64,000 bases of DNA from Colwellia sp. 39_35_sub15_T18 (GTDB lineage Bacteria > Pseudomonadota > Gammaproteobacteria > Enterobacterales > Alteromonadaceae), in contig MAAE01000007.1 in the NCBI GenBank assembly GCA_002162675.1, forward strand, positions 62,001 to 126,000, read 5' to 3'. This document shows, in pieces, positions 8,172-17,009 of the stretch (the stretch's first letter is position 1; every line of letters starts with the position of its first letter). Made by a program: the position numbers and the translations under genes. The notes under the pieces were generated by a model. The model saw only the letters and a program-made list of their open reading frames with translations, did not search any database and was not told the DNA's origin.

Positions 8172-8650
8172 CAACGGCTTACATTGGCTTAGGCAGTAAT
8201 TTATCAGACCCTATTGAACAAGTGAAAGATGCGATTGATGAAGTTAAGCAGTTAGCTCAATGCCAAGTCACCGCTATTTCATCTTTATACTTAAGTAAGC
8301 CCATGGGTCCACAGGATCAAAATGACTACATTAATGCTGTTATAGCCATTGAAACCTCATTGTCTGCTATTGAATTGCTTGATGTCTTGCAGGCCATTGA
8401 AAATAGTGCCGGCAGAGTGCGTAAAGACAATCGCTGGGGCGCGCGTATTTTAGATCTCGATATCATTTTATTTGGTCATGAAGTCATCAATACCGAGCGT
8501 TTAACAATACCTCATTACGGCATGCACGAGCGCGAATTTGTTTTGTTACCATTAGCTGAAATAGCACCAACGCTTAACTTACCTAATGGCGAAACGGTAA
8601 AGTATTTGAGCCAAAATATTGCTAATAATGCCATGGTCAAATTAAGCTAA
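8168..8650 (+). CDS. folK: 6-hydroxymethyl-7,8-dihydropterin pyrophosphokinase
   Basis: 160 aa, full length. Transfers pyrophosphate from ATP to 6-hydroxymethyl-7,8-dihydropterin in folate synthesis. YIGLGSNL at the start, KPMGPQDQNDYIN as pterin loop, and RWGARILDLDIILFG with the two metal-binding Asp residues. It starts within the stop codon of the partial duplicate (ATGA), between pcnB and panB, in the usual cluster. Confidence 0.96.
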   Translation: MTTAYIGLGSNLSDPIEQVKDAIDEVKQLAQCQVTAISSLYLSKPMGPQDQNDYINAVIAIETSLSAIELLDVLQAIENSAGRVRKDNRWGARILDLDIILFGHEVINTERLTIPHYGMHEREFVLLPLAEIAPTLNLPNGETVKYLSQNIANNAMVKLS

Positions 8651-8773
8651 CCTAAACTAGCGTAAGCAGCATATTGCAGTTGAAAAAAAATTATGCGAAA
8701 GTACGCCATTGAGTAATTACTCAACTCACCCAATTAACTCAACTGATTAACTCAGCAATGTATTGAGAACTGT

Positions 8774-9568
8774 ATGGCTAAAATAACGACATCAACCTTG
8801 TTAAAAATGAAACAGCAAGGGGAAAAAATTTCAACTATTACTGCTTATGACGCAAGCTTTGCCAAGCTATTTGACCAAGCAGGTATTCACGCTATTTTAA
8901 TTGGCGATTCGCTAGGCATGGTACTGCAAGGCCAAGATGATACGCTACCCGTTTCTATCGACGATATGGCTTATCATACTCAATGCGTTAAACGCGGTGT
9001 TGAAAACACGCTAATCATCGGCGATATGCCTTTTATGACGTACGCTACCACCGAACAAGCACTTACCAATGCCGCTAAATTAATGCAAGCTGGCGCTAGC
9101 ATGGTAAAAATGGAAGGCGGCGCTTGGTTAGCTGATACCATAAAGTCCTTAGTTGAACGCGGTATTCCCGTTTGTGCACACTTGGGCTTAACTCCCCAAT
9201 CTGTCAATGTTTTTGGCGGCTTTAAAGTGCAGGGTCGTGAAGATGCCCAAGCACAGCAGATGATAAAAGATGCTCAAATATTAGAAGCCGCTGGTGCACA
9301 ATTATTGGTATTAGAATGTATTCCCGCGCCGCTAGGTAAGGCTATTGCTGAAGCGATTGCTATTCCAACTATTGGTATTGGCGCAGGTGGAGATACCGAC
9401 GGACAAATATTAGTAATGCACGATGCCTTAGGTATTTCTTGTAGCTATATGCCTAAATTTTCACGTAATTTCATCAAAGAAACAGGCGATATTAAAAAAG
9501 CGATTGAGCTTTATATTAGCGAAGTTTCAAAGGGTAACTTTCCCGGTGAAGATCATATTTTTAAATAG
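8774..9568 (+). CDS. panB: Ketopantoate hydroxymethyltransferase
   Basis: 264 aa, standard length. Adds a hydroxymethyl group from methylene-tetrahydrofolate to 2-oxoisovalerate, first committed step to pantothenate. [28 protein letters not shown] and KMEGG are family signatures, and IGIGAG is in the C-terminal part. panC follows after a 300-base gap occupied by a repeat element. Confidence 0.97.
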   Translation: MAKITTSTLLKMKQQGEKISTITAYDASFAKLFDQAGIHAILIGDSLGMVLQGQDDTLPVSIDDMAYHTQCVKRGVENTLIIGDMPFMTYATTEQALTNAAKLMQAGASMVKMEGGAWLADTIKSLVERGIPVCAHLGLTPQSVNVFGGFKVQGREDAQAQQMIKDAQILEAAGAQLLVLECIPAPLGKAIAEAIAIPTIGIGAGGDTDGQILVMHDALGISCSYMPKFSRNFIKETGDIKKAIELYISEVSKGNFPGEDHIFK

Positions 9569-9652
9569 TCACGAGTAAAAAATGAGTTTTTTAGTTACGG
9601 CTATCACAGCAACATGTTGATAGTCTAACTTTTTATCTCACCAGCTACTATT

Positions 9653-9836
9653 TTTGTATTTATTCAGCTTAAAAATTTTCACCACAGAGAGCACTGAGGC
9701 AGGTTATATGCTCCATGCATAACCTAAGTCACCTACATCCATGTAGGCCTTGCTGCGCACTACACCGAGCAGAACAAAGTCTTAGTGTCGGCTCGAAGAG
9801 CCCTCTGTGAGCATTGTGACTCGGTGGTGAACAGTT
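9653..9836 (+). repeat. Interspersed intergenic repeat, long copy with nested insert
   Basis: The outer ends (TTGTATTTATTCAGCTTA..CACCACAGAGAGC and CCCTCTGTGAGCATTGTGACTCGGTGGTGAACAGTT) match the copy at 5584-5660. About 105 extra bases are inserted after ACAGAGAGC, including GGTTATATGCTCCATGCATAACC, itself an inverted repeat, and ACATCCATGTAGG. It fills most of the panB-panC gap and codes for nothing. Confidence 0.7.
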
Positions 9837-9878
9837 CGAATAAATGAGCACGGAAACCCAGCCCCGTAAGAGATGACC

Positions 9879-10733
9879 ATGAACACAGTTGAAAATATTA
9901 AAGATTTACGCGCACAAGTCAAAACATGGCGTATGCAAGGTTTAACTATTGCTTTTGTGCCAACCATGGGGAACTTGCACGACGGTCATTTGGCGTTAGT
10001 CAAAGCAGCGCACCGTTATGCAGATAAAGTGATTGTTAGTATTTTTGTTAATCCTATGCAATTTGGCTTAAGCGAAGATATTGATAATTACCCAAGAACC
10101 TTAGCACAAGACAAAGCCAGTTTAATAACAGTGCATACTGACTTACTATTTACCCCCACCGCCGATATTATTTACCCGAAAGGGTTTGGTGAAAATAGTT
10201 ATATTGAAGTGCCTAATATTTCAGATTTATACTGTGGCGCCAGTCGTCCGGGGCATTTTCGCGGTGTCGCTACCGTAGTATGTAAATTATTCAACCTAGT
10301 ACAGCCCGATGTCGCTTGCTTTGGCTCGAAAGATTATCAGCAACTACAAGTAATAAAAACCATGGTCGAAGACTTATCAATGCCTGTTGATATCATTCCT
10401 GTAGAGATTATTCGTGAAAAGTCTGGCCTTGCCATGAGCTCACGCAATGGCTACTTAACTAAGCAAGAGTTAGCAATAGCGCCTGCCCTTTACCAAACGT
10501 TACAGTGGTTAAGCGAACAGTTACGTGCCAGCCATCAACCTAGAGACTATGCAGCGCTTGTAATGCAAGCCAGTGAACAAATAGAAAAATCAGGATTAAA
10601 GACAGACTACATTAACTTATGCCATGCCCAAACATTAGCGCCAGCAGCGCCTAATGACAAAGAGGTCGTTATTCTAGCTGCTGCCTACCTTGGCAAGGCA
10701 AGGTTAATAGATAACTTACCGGTGAGCTTGTAA
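9879..10733 (+). CDS. panC: Pantothenate synthetase
   Basis: 284 aa. Joins pantoate and beta-alanine using [16 protein letters not shown] holds the HxGH-type ATP motif, [11 protein letters not shown] and [10 protein letters not shown] are conserved, and [13 protein letters not shown] is the KMS-like loop. The ORF track begins at ATG 9873, but GTAAGAG sits directly against it; ATG 9879 leaves a normal six-base spacing and gives [10 protein letters not shown], so I use 9879. It is convergent with panP, 20 bases away. Confidence 0.96.
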   Translation: MNTVENIKDLRAQVKTWRMQGLTIAFVPTMGNLHDGHLALVKAAHRYADKVIVSIFVNPMQFGLSEDIDNYPRTLAQDKASLITVHTDLLFTPTADIIYPKGFGENSYIEVPNISDLYCGASRPGHFRGVATVVCKLFNLVQPDVACFGSKDYQQLQVIKTMVEDLSMPVDIIPVEIIREKSGLAMSSRNGYLTKQELAIAPALYQTLQWLSEQLRASHQPRDYAALVMQASEQIEKSGLKTDYINLCHAQTLAPAAPNDKEVVILAAAYLGKARLIDNLPVSL

Positions 10734-10753
10734 GCTGATGTTAATTAGATTAA

Positions 10754-12388
10754 TCAAACTTTAGCCGCCGCCAACAACTGCGGCAAAAAGTTTTCACTCT
10801 CTTGTGCTAACAAGCACTGCTCAGCTAATATATCTCGTAAGGTTTCTTTACTGGTTAATGGGTTGGCCAGTACCACTCGAAAAACAATCACTTTCTCATC
10901 ATTATAACAAGCGACTTTAATTCGGGTACGAGAAACAAAAGAATGGCCATTTTCACGCTGACGCTTTTGAATGAACTTAGTGAGCTTTCCTAAAATCAAG
11001 TTAAGCTCAGCTTGCTGCTCCGCATCGGCTGCTGATAATAACCTTTGTACCGATGTTGGCACGTATCTATAGGTTAATAAACATAACTCAGGCTCAGTAA
11101 CCAATTCAAAGTCTTCATGCTCGTTAATAATTTTGGCAAAGTATTTAGCTTTATCTATCGCTCGGTTAATCAACATTTCATAACCCGGACGACTAATAAT
11201 ATGTAAGCTGGCATACACTAACATTGCCATGCCCGAGCGAGAACCTTCTAAAGTGTGGCTACCTAAATCTTTTGAGCCTTTACGCAGTATATATTCAGCA
11301 TGGTGTTCAATATCAGCCACAGAAGAAGGGTCTTTGAATACGACAACGCCCGCCCCCATAGGTACGTACATTTGCTTGTGAGCATCAATAGTCACTGAGT
11401 CAGCACGCTCAATACCATTAAGTAAATAGCGGTGTTTATTAGACAATAAAGTTGCCCCACCCCACGCAGCATCAACATGAAAATGACACTGATATTGCTC
11501 GGCAATATCCGCTATTTTATCAAGTGGATCAACATTACCAGTTTCTGTGGTACCCGCAACACCAACAATCGCCAATATCTTAATATTTTGCGCACTAAGC
11601 TGCTGACATTTTTGTGCTAATTTTTGACAATCTATTTTGTTATTTTCATCGGTTTCAATCGCAATAACACTATCTTGACCAATACCGAGAATATCCGCAG
11701 ATTTTTGCAATGAGTAGTGGCCACGCTCTGAAGTCAATATAACTAAGTCTTGGTAACCGTAATGCTGCAAGGCGGCAAATAAACCAGAACGAGTAATGCC
11801 TTTAAAGTCACCATCCGCTTTAAGTAGTTTGTTACGAGCGACCCAAAGGGCGGTGATATTGGCGACAGTGCCACCAGAACAAAAAGCGCCTAAAGAATGC
11901 TGAGCGCTGTGCATCCAAGCTTGATAAAAACTCTCGTCTTCTTGATAGACCAAGTTATGCATCATGCCTAGTACTTGCCGCTCTAAGGGCGTAAAAGCTT
12001 TCGACGTTTCCACTTTCACTAAGTTTTGATTTAAGCCCACCATCAGCTTAGACAAAGGTAGAATAAAGGCAGGTAAAGCAGAAGTCATGTGACCAATAAA
12101 GCTGGGGCTGGCTGTATGTACCGATTGCGCCACCAGCTTATCTAACAGGTGATGAATGTGATCAGAAACAAATTCTGGTTGCTCAGGGATGCGTGGGCAA
12201 ATAAAGTCTTGTTCAATATCCGTTAAAGCATTTTTGCTGGCAACAATACGATTATTTAAAAAACCGATAAGATTGTGAGAAATTTCTTGCTCAATGCGCC
12301 CTAACGTGGAGTCTGGCGCTTCAGCAATAGTGAAAATTCTATGTAAGGCTTCTGGTGTTGCTTGTGCAGTACGCTTCGACGTGATCAT
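10754..12388 (-). CDS. panP: PLP-dependent aspartate 1-decarboxylase (PanP type)
   Basis: 544 aa, group II PLP decarboxylase. HVDAAWGG carries the Asp that contacts the PLP ring nitrogen, and TIDAHKQMYVPMG holds the PLP-binding Lys. Length and sequence fit the PanP family (TIGR03799-type), which makes beta-alanine from aspartate and stands in for pyruvoyl-dependent PanD in vibrios and relatives. Its place next to panB and panC, and the absence of panD here, support this. A glutamate decarboxylase role is the main alternative but is less likely in this context. Confidence 0.88.
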   Translation of the reverse strand: MITSKRTAQATPEALHRIFTIAEAPDSTLGRIEQEISHNLIGFLNNRIVASKNALTDIEQDFICPRIPEQPEFVSDHIHHLLDKLVAQSVHTASPSFIGHMTSALPAFILPLSKLMVGLNQNLVKVETSKAFTPLERQVLGMMHNLVYQEDESFYQAWMHSAQHSLGAFCSGGTVANITALWVARNKLLKADGDFKGITRSGLFAALQHYGYQDLVILTSERGHYSLQKSADILGIGQDSVIAIETDENNKIDCQKLAQKCQQLSAQNIKILAIVGVAGTTETGNVDPLDKIADIAEQYQCHFHVDAAWGGATLLSNKHRYLLNGIERADSVTIDAHKQMYVPMGAGVVVFKDPSSVADIEHHAEYILRKGSKDLGSHTLEGSRSGMAMLVYASLHIISRPGYEMLINRAIDKAKYFAKIINEHEDFELVTEPELCLLTYRYVPTSVQRLLSAADAEQQAELNLILGKLTKFIQKRQRENGHSFVSRTRIKVACYNDEKVIVFRVVLANPLTSKETLRDILAEQCLLAQESENFLPQLLAAAKV

Positions 12389-12494
12389 ACGGATTCATTA
12401 AAAGTTATACATTTAAGCAGTGAACTTTAATAAAAAAACACTCAAATGTCTTCTACTTTCCGCGTAAAGAGTGCTGATAATAACTATAACGAAA

Positions 12495-12593
12495 CTAATT
12501 AACCAATGAACTGGCGTAAATTAATCCTGCTTGTGTGCACATAACTAGGGTAAATATTATCATTAATATTTTACTTTTTACCGCTTTCATCAT
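12495..12593 (-). CDS. Candidate 32-aa single-span membrane peptide
   Basis: Too short for the ORF track. The frame reads MMKAVKSKILMIIFTLV then MCTQAGLIYASSLVN and stops: a basic start followed by one hydrophobic segment. AAAGGA lies five bases before the first ATG on the minus strand, a near-ideal ribosome binding site. It lies about 100 bases upstream of panP on the same strand. I know of no family; it could be a small membrane protein or a leader peptide. Confidence 0.42.
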   Translation of the reverse strand: MMKAVKSKILMIIFTLVMCTQAGLIYASSLVN

Positions 12594-13104
12594 TAATTTC
12601 CTTTAAAAACATTGATTACAGTATTTATACTCAATGATTATGCCAACTAACTAATACTATGATTTTAAAGAAATTAATATATTTTGGTTTTTGCGGAATA
12701 TTTAAAAGTGGTGAATATCACTATAAAATAGCGATTTAATAGGTGAACTTCATAAATAATGTTGAGTGTGTCAGCGAATAATGAAATTTAATCTATTGGT
12801 TTAGTTTATGGCTGCTCTAATATTTGAAAGTATCCTCCGGTATGGGCACTAAGATCATACCGGGGGCATGAGTAATACGGTGTTAAGGCAACAAGAGCCT
12901 AGAGCGGACGTCAAGGTTTTGTGAAGTCGTGATCATATTTGGGGTGATATTTAAGCAAAATTTTCTGCTCGCTTGTGAGGCAGGTGTAGGCTTATTGCTG
13001 CCTGTGGCGTTTTATCTCAGAACGCTAACTGATACCACATTGCGGACATTAGCATTTAATCAGTAGCGGTGATTTGGATTAGATTTTGTATCGAGTTTCC
13101 AATA
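12594..13104. other. Gene-poor gap with two hairpins
   Basis: No convincing gene. An 11-bp stem CCTCCGGTATG/CATACCGGGGG with an 11-base loop lies at about 12834-12866, and a shorter GAGGCAG/CTGCCTG pair at about 12976-13005. Short open stretches here (for example MSNTVLRQQEPRADVKVL) have no support. The region may be the worn remains of an element or hold a small RNA. Confidence 0.3.
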
Positions 13105-13737
13105 TTAAATATTTTTAACAGTAAAAAATGTTTCACTTGTTTTTTTACCATCAATAAACGCTTCAAATTTCCAAGTTCCAACAGAATCAAGTCCTTTTTT
13201 AAACTTATACGAGCATGACCAGACCATAGAGTAACTTTGTTGTTTTGTGTCGTGCATACAAATCCTCGCTACTCTGCCTTTGCTATCTGTTATTTTTAAT
13301 TGAGATTGATACTCGTTTTTATTTTTTTCAAAATCCCATTTTACATAGCCATAAATCGTTTGATCTATATTTACAGTTTCAATCACTTTATTAGGCTTGT
13401 TTTTTCCTGTGATTTTGTCTGTAATATAGGTTGTAGCACTAACAATTTTTACAGGACTTTTTTTAGAAAAGTAAAAGAAACTAGAAATTAATATCACAAC
13501 TAATATAAAAGAAGAAAAAAGTAAAATAAGTTTATTTCTTTTTTTGTTTTTATTCGTAATATAGTTGCTGTGAACATCATCAGCTATAGGCTTTATTTCT
13601 TCTATTGATAAACCTGTAACTTTTGAAATTGACTCTAACGTATCGTCTATATTTTGATTTAGTGATTTTTTTTCTTTACTCTGATTGTAGTATTTGAAAA
13701 CTTCATCTTTTATTTCTTCTAATAATTTATCGTTCAA
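13105..13737 (-). CDS. Unrecognised single-pass membrane protein
   Basis: 210 aa. Residues 1-66 are charged and likely cytoplasmic, 67-90 form one strong membrane helix (LILLFSSFILVVILISSFFYF), and the rest, about 120 residues, would face the periplasm and looks like a small beta domain with two Cys (ICMHD, VWSCSYKF). It is visibly more AT-rich than the housekeeping genes around it and stands alone beside a decayed NTPase fragment, which suggests acquired DNA. Function unknown. Confidence 0.7.
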   Translation of the reverse strand: MNDKLLEEIKDEVFKYYNQSKEKKSLNQNIDDTLESISKVTGLSIEEIKPIADDVHSNYITNKNKKRNKLILLFSSFILVVILISSFFYFSKKSPVKIVSATTYITDKITGKNKPNKVIETVNIDQTIYGYVKWDFEKNKNEYQSQLKITDSKGRVARICMHDTKQQSYSMVWSCSYKFKKGLDSVGTWKFEAFIDGKKTSETFFTVKNI

Positions 13738-13775
13738 TTTTAATTCCTTTTGTTTTTCAAAAACCTATTTTTATT

Positions 13776-14033
13776 TCATGATTTTACAACCCCCGATAAT
13801 CCTACCAACCTTATAGGTGACTTTTGCTCATGTAGTCTTGTGCGAACTAGATTTAGACCATCTAAACCGCTAAGTCCCCCTTCGTGCCTATCCGATGAAT
13901 CGAATAATCGAATTTGGTCGTCACAAAAATATTCATCGTTAACGCCTCCTGGTGAGTTTGCCCAGTTATCAACTCCTAACAAAATGGGACATCCACGAAT
14001 TATTATCCTTAAATTACTATATCAGAGCAAGAA
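13776..14033 (-). pseudogene. Decayed fragment of a P-loop NTPase gene
   Basis: An open frame without a proper start reads RIIIRGCPILLGVDNWANSP ... LVRTRLHEQKSPIRLVGLSGVVKS and then stops. The end looks like a Walker A motif, GLSGVGKT/S, in which the second Gly is Val, preceded by the segment (RLVGLSG) seen in large STAND-like ATPases of genomic islands. Everything past the P-loop is gone. It is read as a remnant of a defence-type or regulatory NTPase; the family assignment is inference. Confidence 0.45.
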
Positions 14034-14049
14034 TCAGTATATCAATTGA

Positions 14050-14344
14050 TTAGAAAATATATGTCAAAAAATTTGAGGCTAATGTCTTCTGTGCGCACTT
14101 TGAAGTCATGCCAATGCGACTTTGAAGTGACTGGCCACAATGGTAGCTAACTTGCCGTTAAGTAAAAAAAATGTTGCTCTGAAATTTAACTTGCTTAATG
14201 ATGGAAATAATCAGCATTCTGATACCCGGTATCCTGTTCTTCACTGAAGGAGCGACTGTTAGTAAAACAAGCTCTAACGTCAACGGTGTGCACTTACGGC
14301 TTAGTGGCTGTCTCATAGCTCTTGATACCAGCACTTCAATTACT
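14050..14344. other. Gap without gene
   Basis: Nothing coding seen. There is a close repeat of ACTTTGAAGT (about 14096 and 14121) and a 13-base palindrome GATACCCGGTATC near 14220. It separates the remnant region from the conserved trmB-like gene. Confidence 0.3.
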
Positions 14345-15064
14345 TTATCGACGATTAAGCGTTAATTGCCAGCAAGTTTGAGCGCTCGCTTGATATTTCG
14401 CCTCGAATGGAGTCAACGGCTGCGCTTCAATGGCCAGCGCAGTAATATCACCGAATAAATTAACCTGTTTAGCAGCTTGTTGAAACTCCTGCAGATACAA
14501 CGGCCAGTTGCTGCGCAAAATAAGTGCTTTACCAATACTGGTCATTGCTGGAAATACAGCACTACCATGCCAGCGACGTTGCAAATGTTTTGATTTAGGC
14601 CAAGGGTTTGGGTACAAAATATAATGCTTAGACACCGGCCAATTAGCCGCTTTGACCAAGCGATAGAAATCATTCAAGTCGGCACGCACTAAATGATAAT
14701 TTTGAGTTTTAGAGTCTTCCTCTTCGGTAGAGTCTTCAATATTACGCCCTGCTACTTTACGATTAATGCGGTGCGCTGATTTATCTACGCCAATAACCAA
14801 TGCTTGTGGGTTTTGCTCTGCCAAAAGTCGAGTACTTTGTCCTACGCCGCAGCATGCATCGAGAATAACTTCGCCTTGAGGATTAGCTGCTAAAAATTCA
14901 TTTACTCTTAAATTCATCTCAGCAAAAGCTTGCTCAGTATGAGCTTGATAAGGCTTTTGAAAAGGATGCGTTAAGTGCTTTTGCACCACTTCATCAAGCT
15001 TCTCATGTATGCCCTGTTGATTAGTGATAATAGCTTTTGAGTCGCCGGTAACGCTATTGGTCAT
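14345..15064 (-). CDS. TrmB-like SAM-dependent methyltransferase
   Basis: 239 aa. ILDACCGVGQST is the SAM-binding motif I, VIGVDKS motif II, and ILYPNPWPKSKHLQRRWHG corresponds to the PDPWxKxRHxKRR segment of tRNA (guanine46-N7) methyltransferase. TPFEAKYQ near the end matches the TKFE loop of TrmB. It differs from true TrmB in motif I and in a long middle insert (GRNIEDSTEEEDSK), so it is more likely a paralogue with its own RNA substrate. It sits downstream of the yadGH-type transporter genes. Confidence 0.8.
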   Translation of the reverse strand: MTNSVTGDSKAIITNQQGIHEKLDEVVQKHLTHPFQKPYQAHTEQAFAEMNLRVNEFLAANPQGEVILDACCGVGQSTRLLAEQNPQALVIGVDKSAHRINRKVAGRNIEDSTEEEDSKTQNYHLVRADLNDFYRLVKAANWPVSKHYILYPNPWPKSKHLQRRWHGSAVFPAMTSIGKALILRSNWPLYLQEFQQAAKQVNLFGDITALAIEAQPLTPFEAKYQASAQTCWQLTLNRR

Positions 15065-15117
15065 TGTTTATCCTTTTGATAGGCGGGAACTTGTTCGCGC
15101 GATTGAAATCTCGCCTA

Positions 15118-15882
15118 CTAGCTGCGCAACCCTATGCCTTTGCTGATCAATGTCATCGCAATAGTAAACAGGGTAATAATAAAAAAGCCAATCACGGCAA
15201 AAGCGGTAGTGATACTGACATCAGATACACCTAAAAAACCATAACGAAAAGCATTGACCATATAAACAATGGGGTTAAGTTGAGAAACACCTTGCCAGAA
15301 GTCAGGCAACAAACTAATCGAATAGAACACGCCACCCAGATAAGTTAGCGGTGTTAAAATAAAAGTTGGAATAATTGATATGTCATCAAAACTGCCGGCA
15401 AAAATAGCATTTATTAAGCCACCTAAGGCAAAGGTTGCTGAGGTTAATGATACCGTGGCGATGATCACCCAAATATTATGAATTTGTATATCGACAAATA
15501 ATAGCGACACTAAGGTCACAATTAAGCCGACTAATATGCCGCGCGCCATACCGCCACCCACATAACCGGCAACAATCACCCAATTAGGCACGGGTGCTAC
15601 TAACATTTCTTCAACATTACGCTGCCATTTAGCGCTAAAAAATGAGGAAGCAACATTAGAGTATGAGTTAGTGATCACACTCATCATGATCAGCCCAGGC
15701 ACAATAAACGACATATAATCGAAACCACCCATTTCACCAATACGAGAGCCAATAAGCGAGCCAAAAATAACAAAGTACAAGCTAATAGTGATGGCAGGCG
15801 GCACTAAAGTTTGCACCCAAATGCGCGTGAATCGTTGAATTTCTTTAGTTAAAATACTTTTCAAGGCGATAGCGTTATTCAT
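15118..15882 (-). CDS. ABC-2 type exporter permease (YadH-like)
   Basis: The track ORF runs from 15954, but the family start MNNAIALKSILTKEIQRF lies at 15882, one base after the stop of the ATPase gene, so I use that (254 aa). Six membrane helices are visible and the ABC-2 signature LNPIVYMVNAFRYGFLGVSD is near the end. It pairs with the ATPase upstream. In E. coli the homologous yadGH lie beside the pan genes, so the synteny is kept. Substrate unknown. Confidence 0.9.
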   Translation of the reverse strand: MNNAIALKSILTKEIQRFTRIWVQTLVPPAITISLYFVIFGSLIGSRIGEMGGFDYMSFIVPGLIMMSVITNSYSNVASSFFSAKWQRNVEEMLVAPVPNWVIVAGYVGGGMARGILVGLIVTLVSLLFVDIQIHNIWVIIATVSLTSATFALGGLINAIFAGSFDDISIIPTFILTPLTYLGGVFYSISLLPDFWQGVSQLNPIVYMVNAFRYGFLGVSDVSITTAFAVIGFFIITLFTIAMTLISKGIGLRS

Positions 15883-15883
15883 A

Positions 15884-16855
15884 TTATTTAGCCTCTTGTT
15901 CAGATTTATTATTAGCGTCTTTAGCCGGCTCTTTGTTAGAAATGAGATTAACAAACAAAGCTTCTAAGCGATTACTTTTGTTACGCATACTTAATACCTC
16001 GACACCTTGAGCAGACAATTGTTCAAATACGGCATTTAAGTTTTGTGTTTTTTGTACATCAATTTCTAAGGTATGATCATCAATAATGCGATAGCCAATG
16101 TCATGTAAAGTGATTTCATTTGCAAAAGGTGCTAAGTCTAACACAAAAGTTTCAATGTCTAATTTCGATAACAAGGCTTTCATGCTAGTGTTTTCAACGA
16201 TTTTACCGTCATCGATAATAGCAATATTACGACATAGCGTTTCCGCTTCTTCTAAATAATGCGTCGTTAAAATAATGGTGATCCCTTGCGCATTTAATGT
16301 TTGCAAAAAGTCCCACATACCACGACGAATTTCGATATCAACACCGGCGGTTGGCTCATCTAAAATAAGCATTTGTGGCTCATGCATTAAAGCACGGGCA
16401 ATCATCAATCGGCGCTTCATGCCGCCCGATAATGTACGTGCAGGCATATTGCGCTTATCCCACAATTCTAATTGTTTTAAATATTTTTCAGCGCGCGCAA
16501 TCGCTGTTTTTTTGTCAACGCCATAATAACCCGCTTGATTAACCAAAATATTCATCAAGGGTTCAAACTGATTAAAGTTAAATTCTTGTGGTACTAAACC
16601 AATAAAAGATTTTGCTTTTTCTAAATCAGTATCAATGTCATACCCATACACCTTTACTTGACCTTGTGTTTTATTCACTAAAGAGGTTATCACCCCGATG
16701 GTGGTTGATTTACCTGCGCCATTAGGGCCTAACAAAGCAAAGAAATCGCCTTGTTTAACGCTTAAATCAATACCTTTAAGCGCTTGAAAGCCGCCTTTAT
16801 AGGTTTTTTCAAGTGAGCTTATTTGCAAGGCATAAGTTGCTAATGCATTGGTCAT
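15884..16855 (-). CDS. ABC exporter ATP-binding protein (YadG-like)
   Basis: 323 aa. Walker A LLGPNGAGKST, signature LSGGMKRRLMIARAL, Walker B MLILDEPTAGVD and switch His in TTHYLEEAE. A C-terminal extension (about residue 225 on) is typical of the DrrA/YadG exporters. Its stop is followed after one base by the permease start, so the two make one operon and one transporter of two ATPases and two permeases. Confidence 0.94.
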   Translation of the reverse strand: MTNALATYALQISSLEKTYKGGFQALKGIDLSVKQGDFFALLGPNGAGKSTTIGVITSLVNKTQGQVKVYGYDIDTDLEKAKSFIGLVPQEFNFNQFEPLMNILVNQAGYYGVDKKTAIARAEKYLKQLELWDKRNMPARTLSGGMKRRLMIARALMHEPQMLILDEPTAGVDIEIRRGMWDFLQTLNAQGITIILTTHYLEEAETLCRNIAIIDDGKIVENTSMKALLSKLDIETFVLDLAPFANEITLHDIGYRIIDDHTLEIDVQKTQNLNAVFEQLSAQGVEVLSMRNKSNRLEALFVNLISNKEPAKDANNKSEQEAK

Positions 16856-17009
16856 GGTTTTACCTTTACGGGTTAATGAATAAAAAGCACTCTGAATAGG
16901 ACAATATATATGGTGTTCTAAATTCTAATTTCAACCAGTTCAGAAAACTATTAGAAAAGAAAAATAGTGCTATAATCCCCTTCATTGTTTATTTTACATC
17001 CCTTTATTG

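Noticed and set aside
13776-13982. tmRNA-like impression in the reverse strand (GGGGG near the end, short peptide frame)
   Set aside because: No ANDENYALAA-type tag, no tRNA-like ends; the frame is better explained as an NTPase fragment.
12880-14290. Integron cassette with attC sites around the 210-aa gene
   Set aside because: Short GTTAAGGC and GCTAAC strings are present, but no RYYYAAC/GTTRRRY pair with proper symmetry was found.
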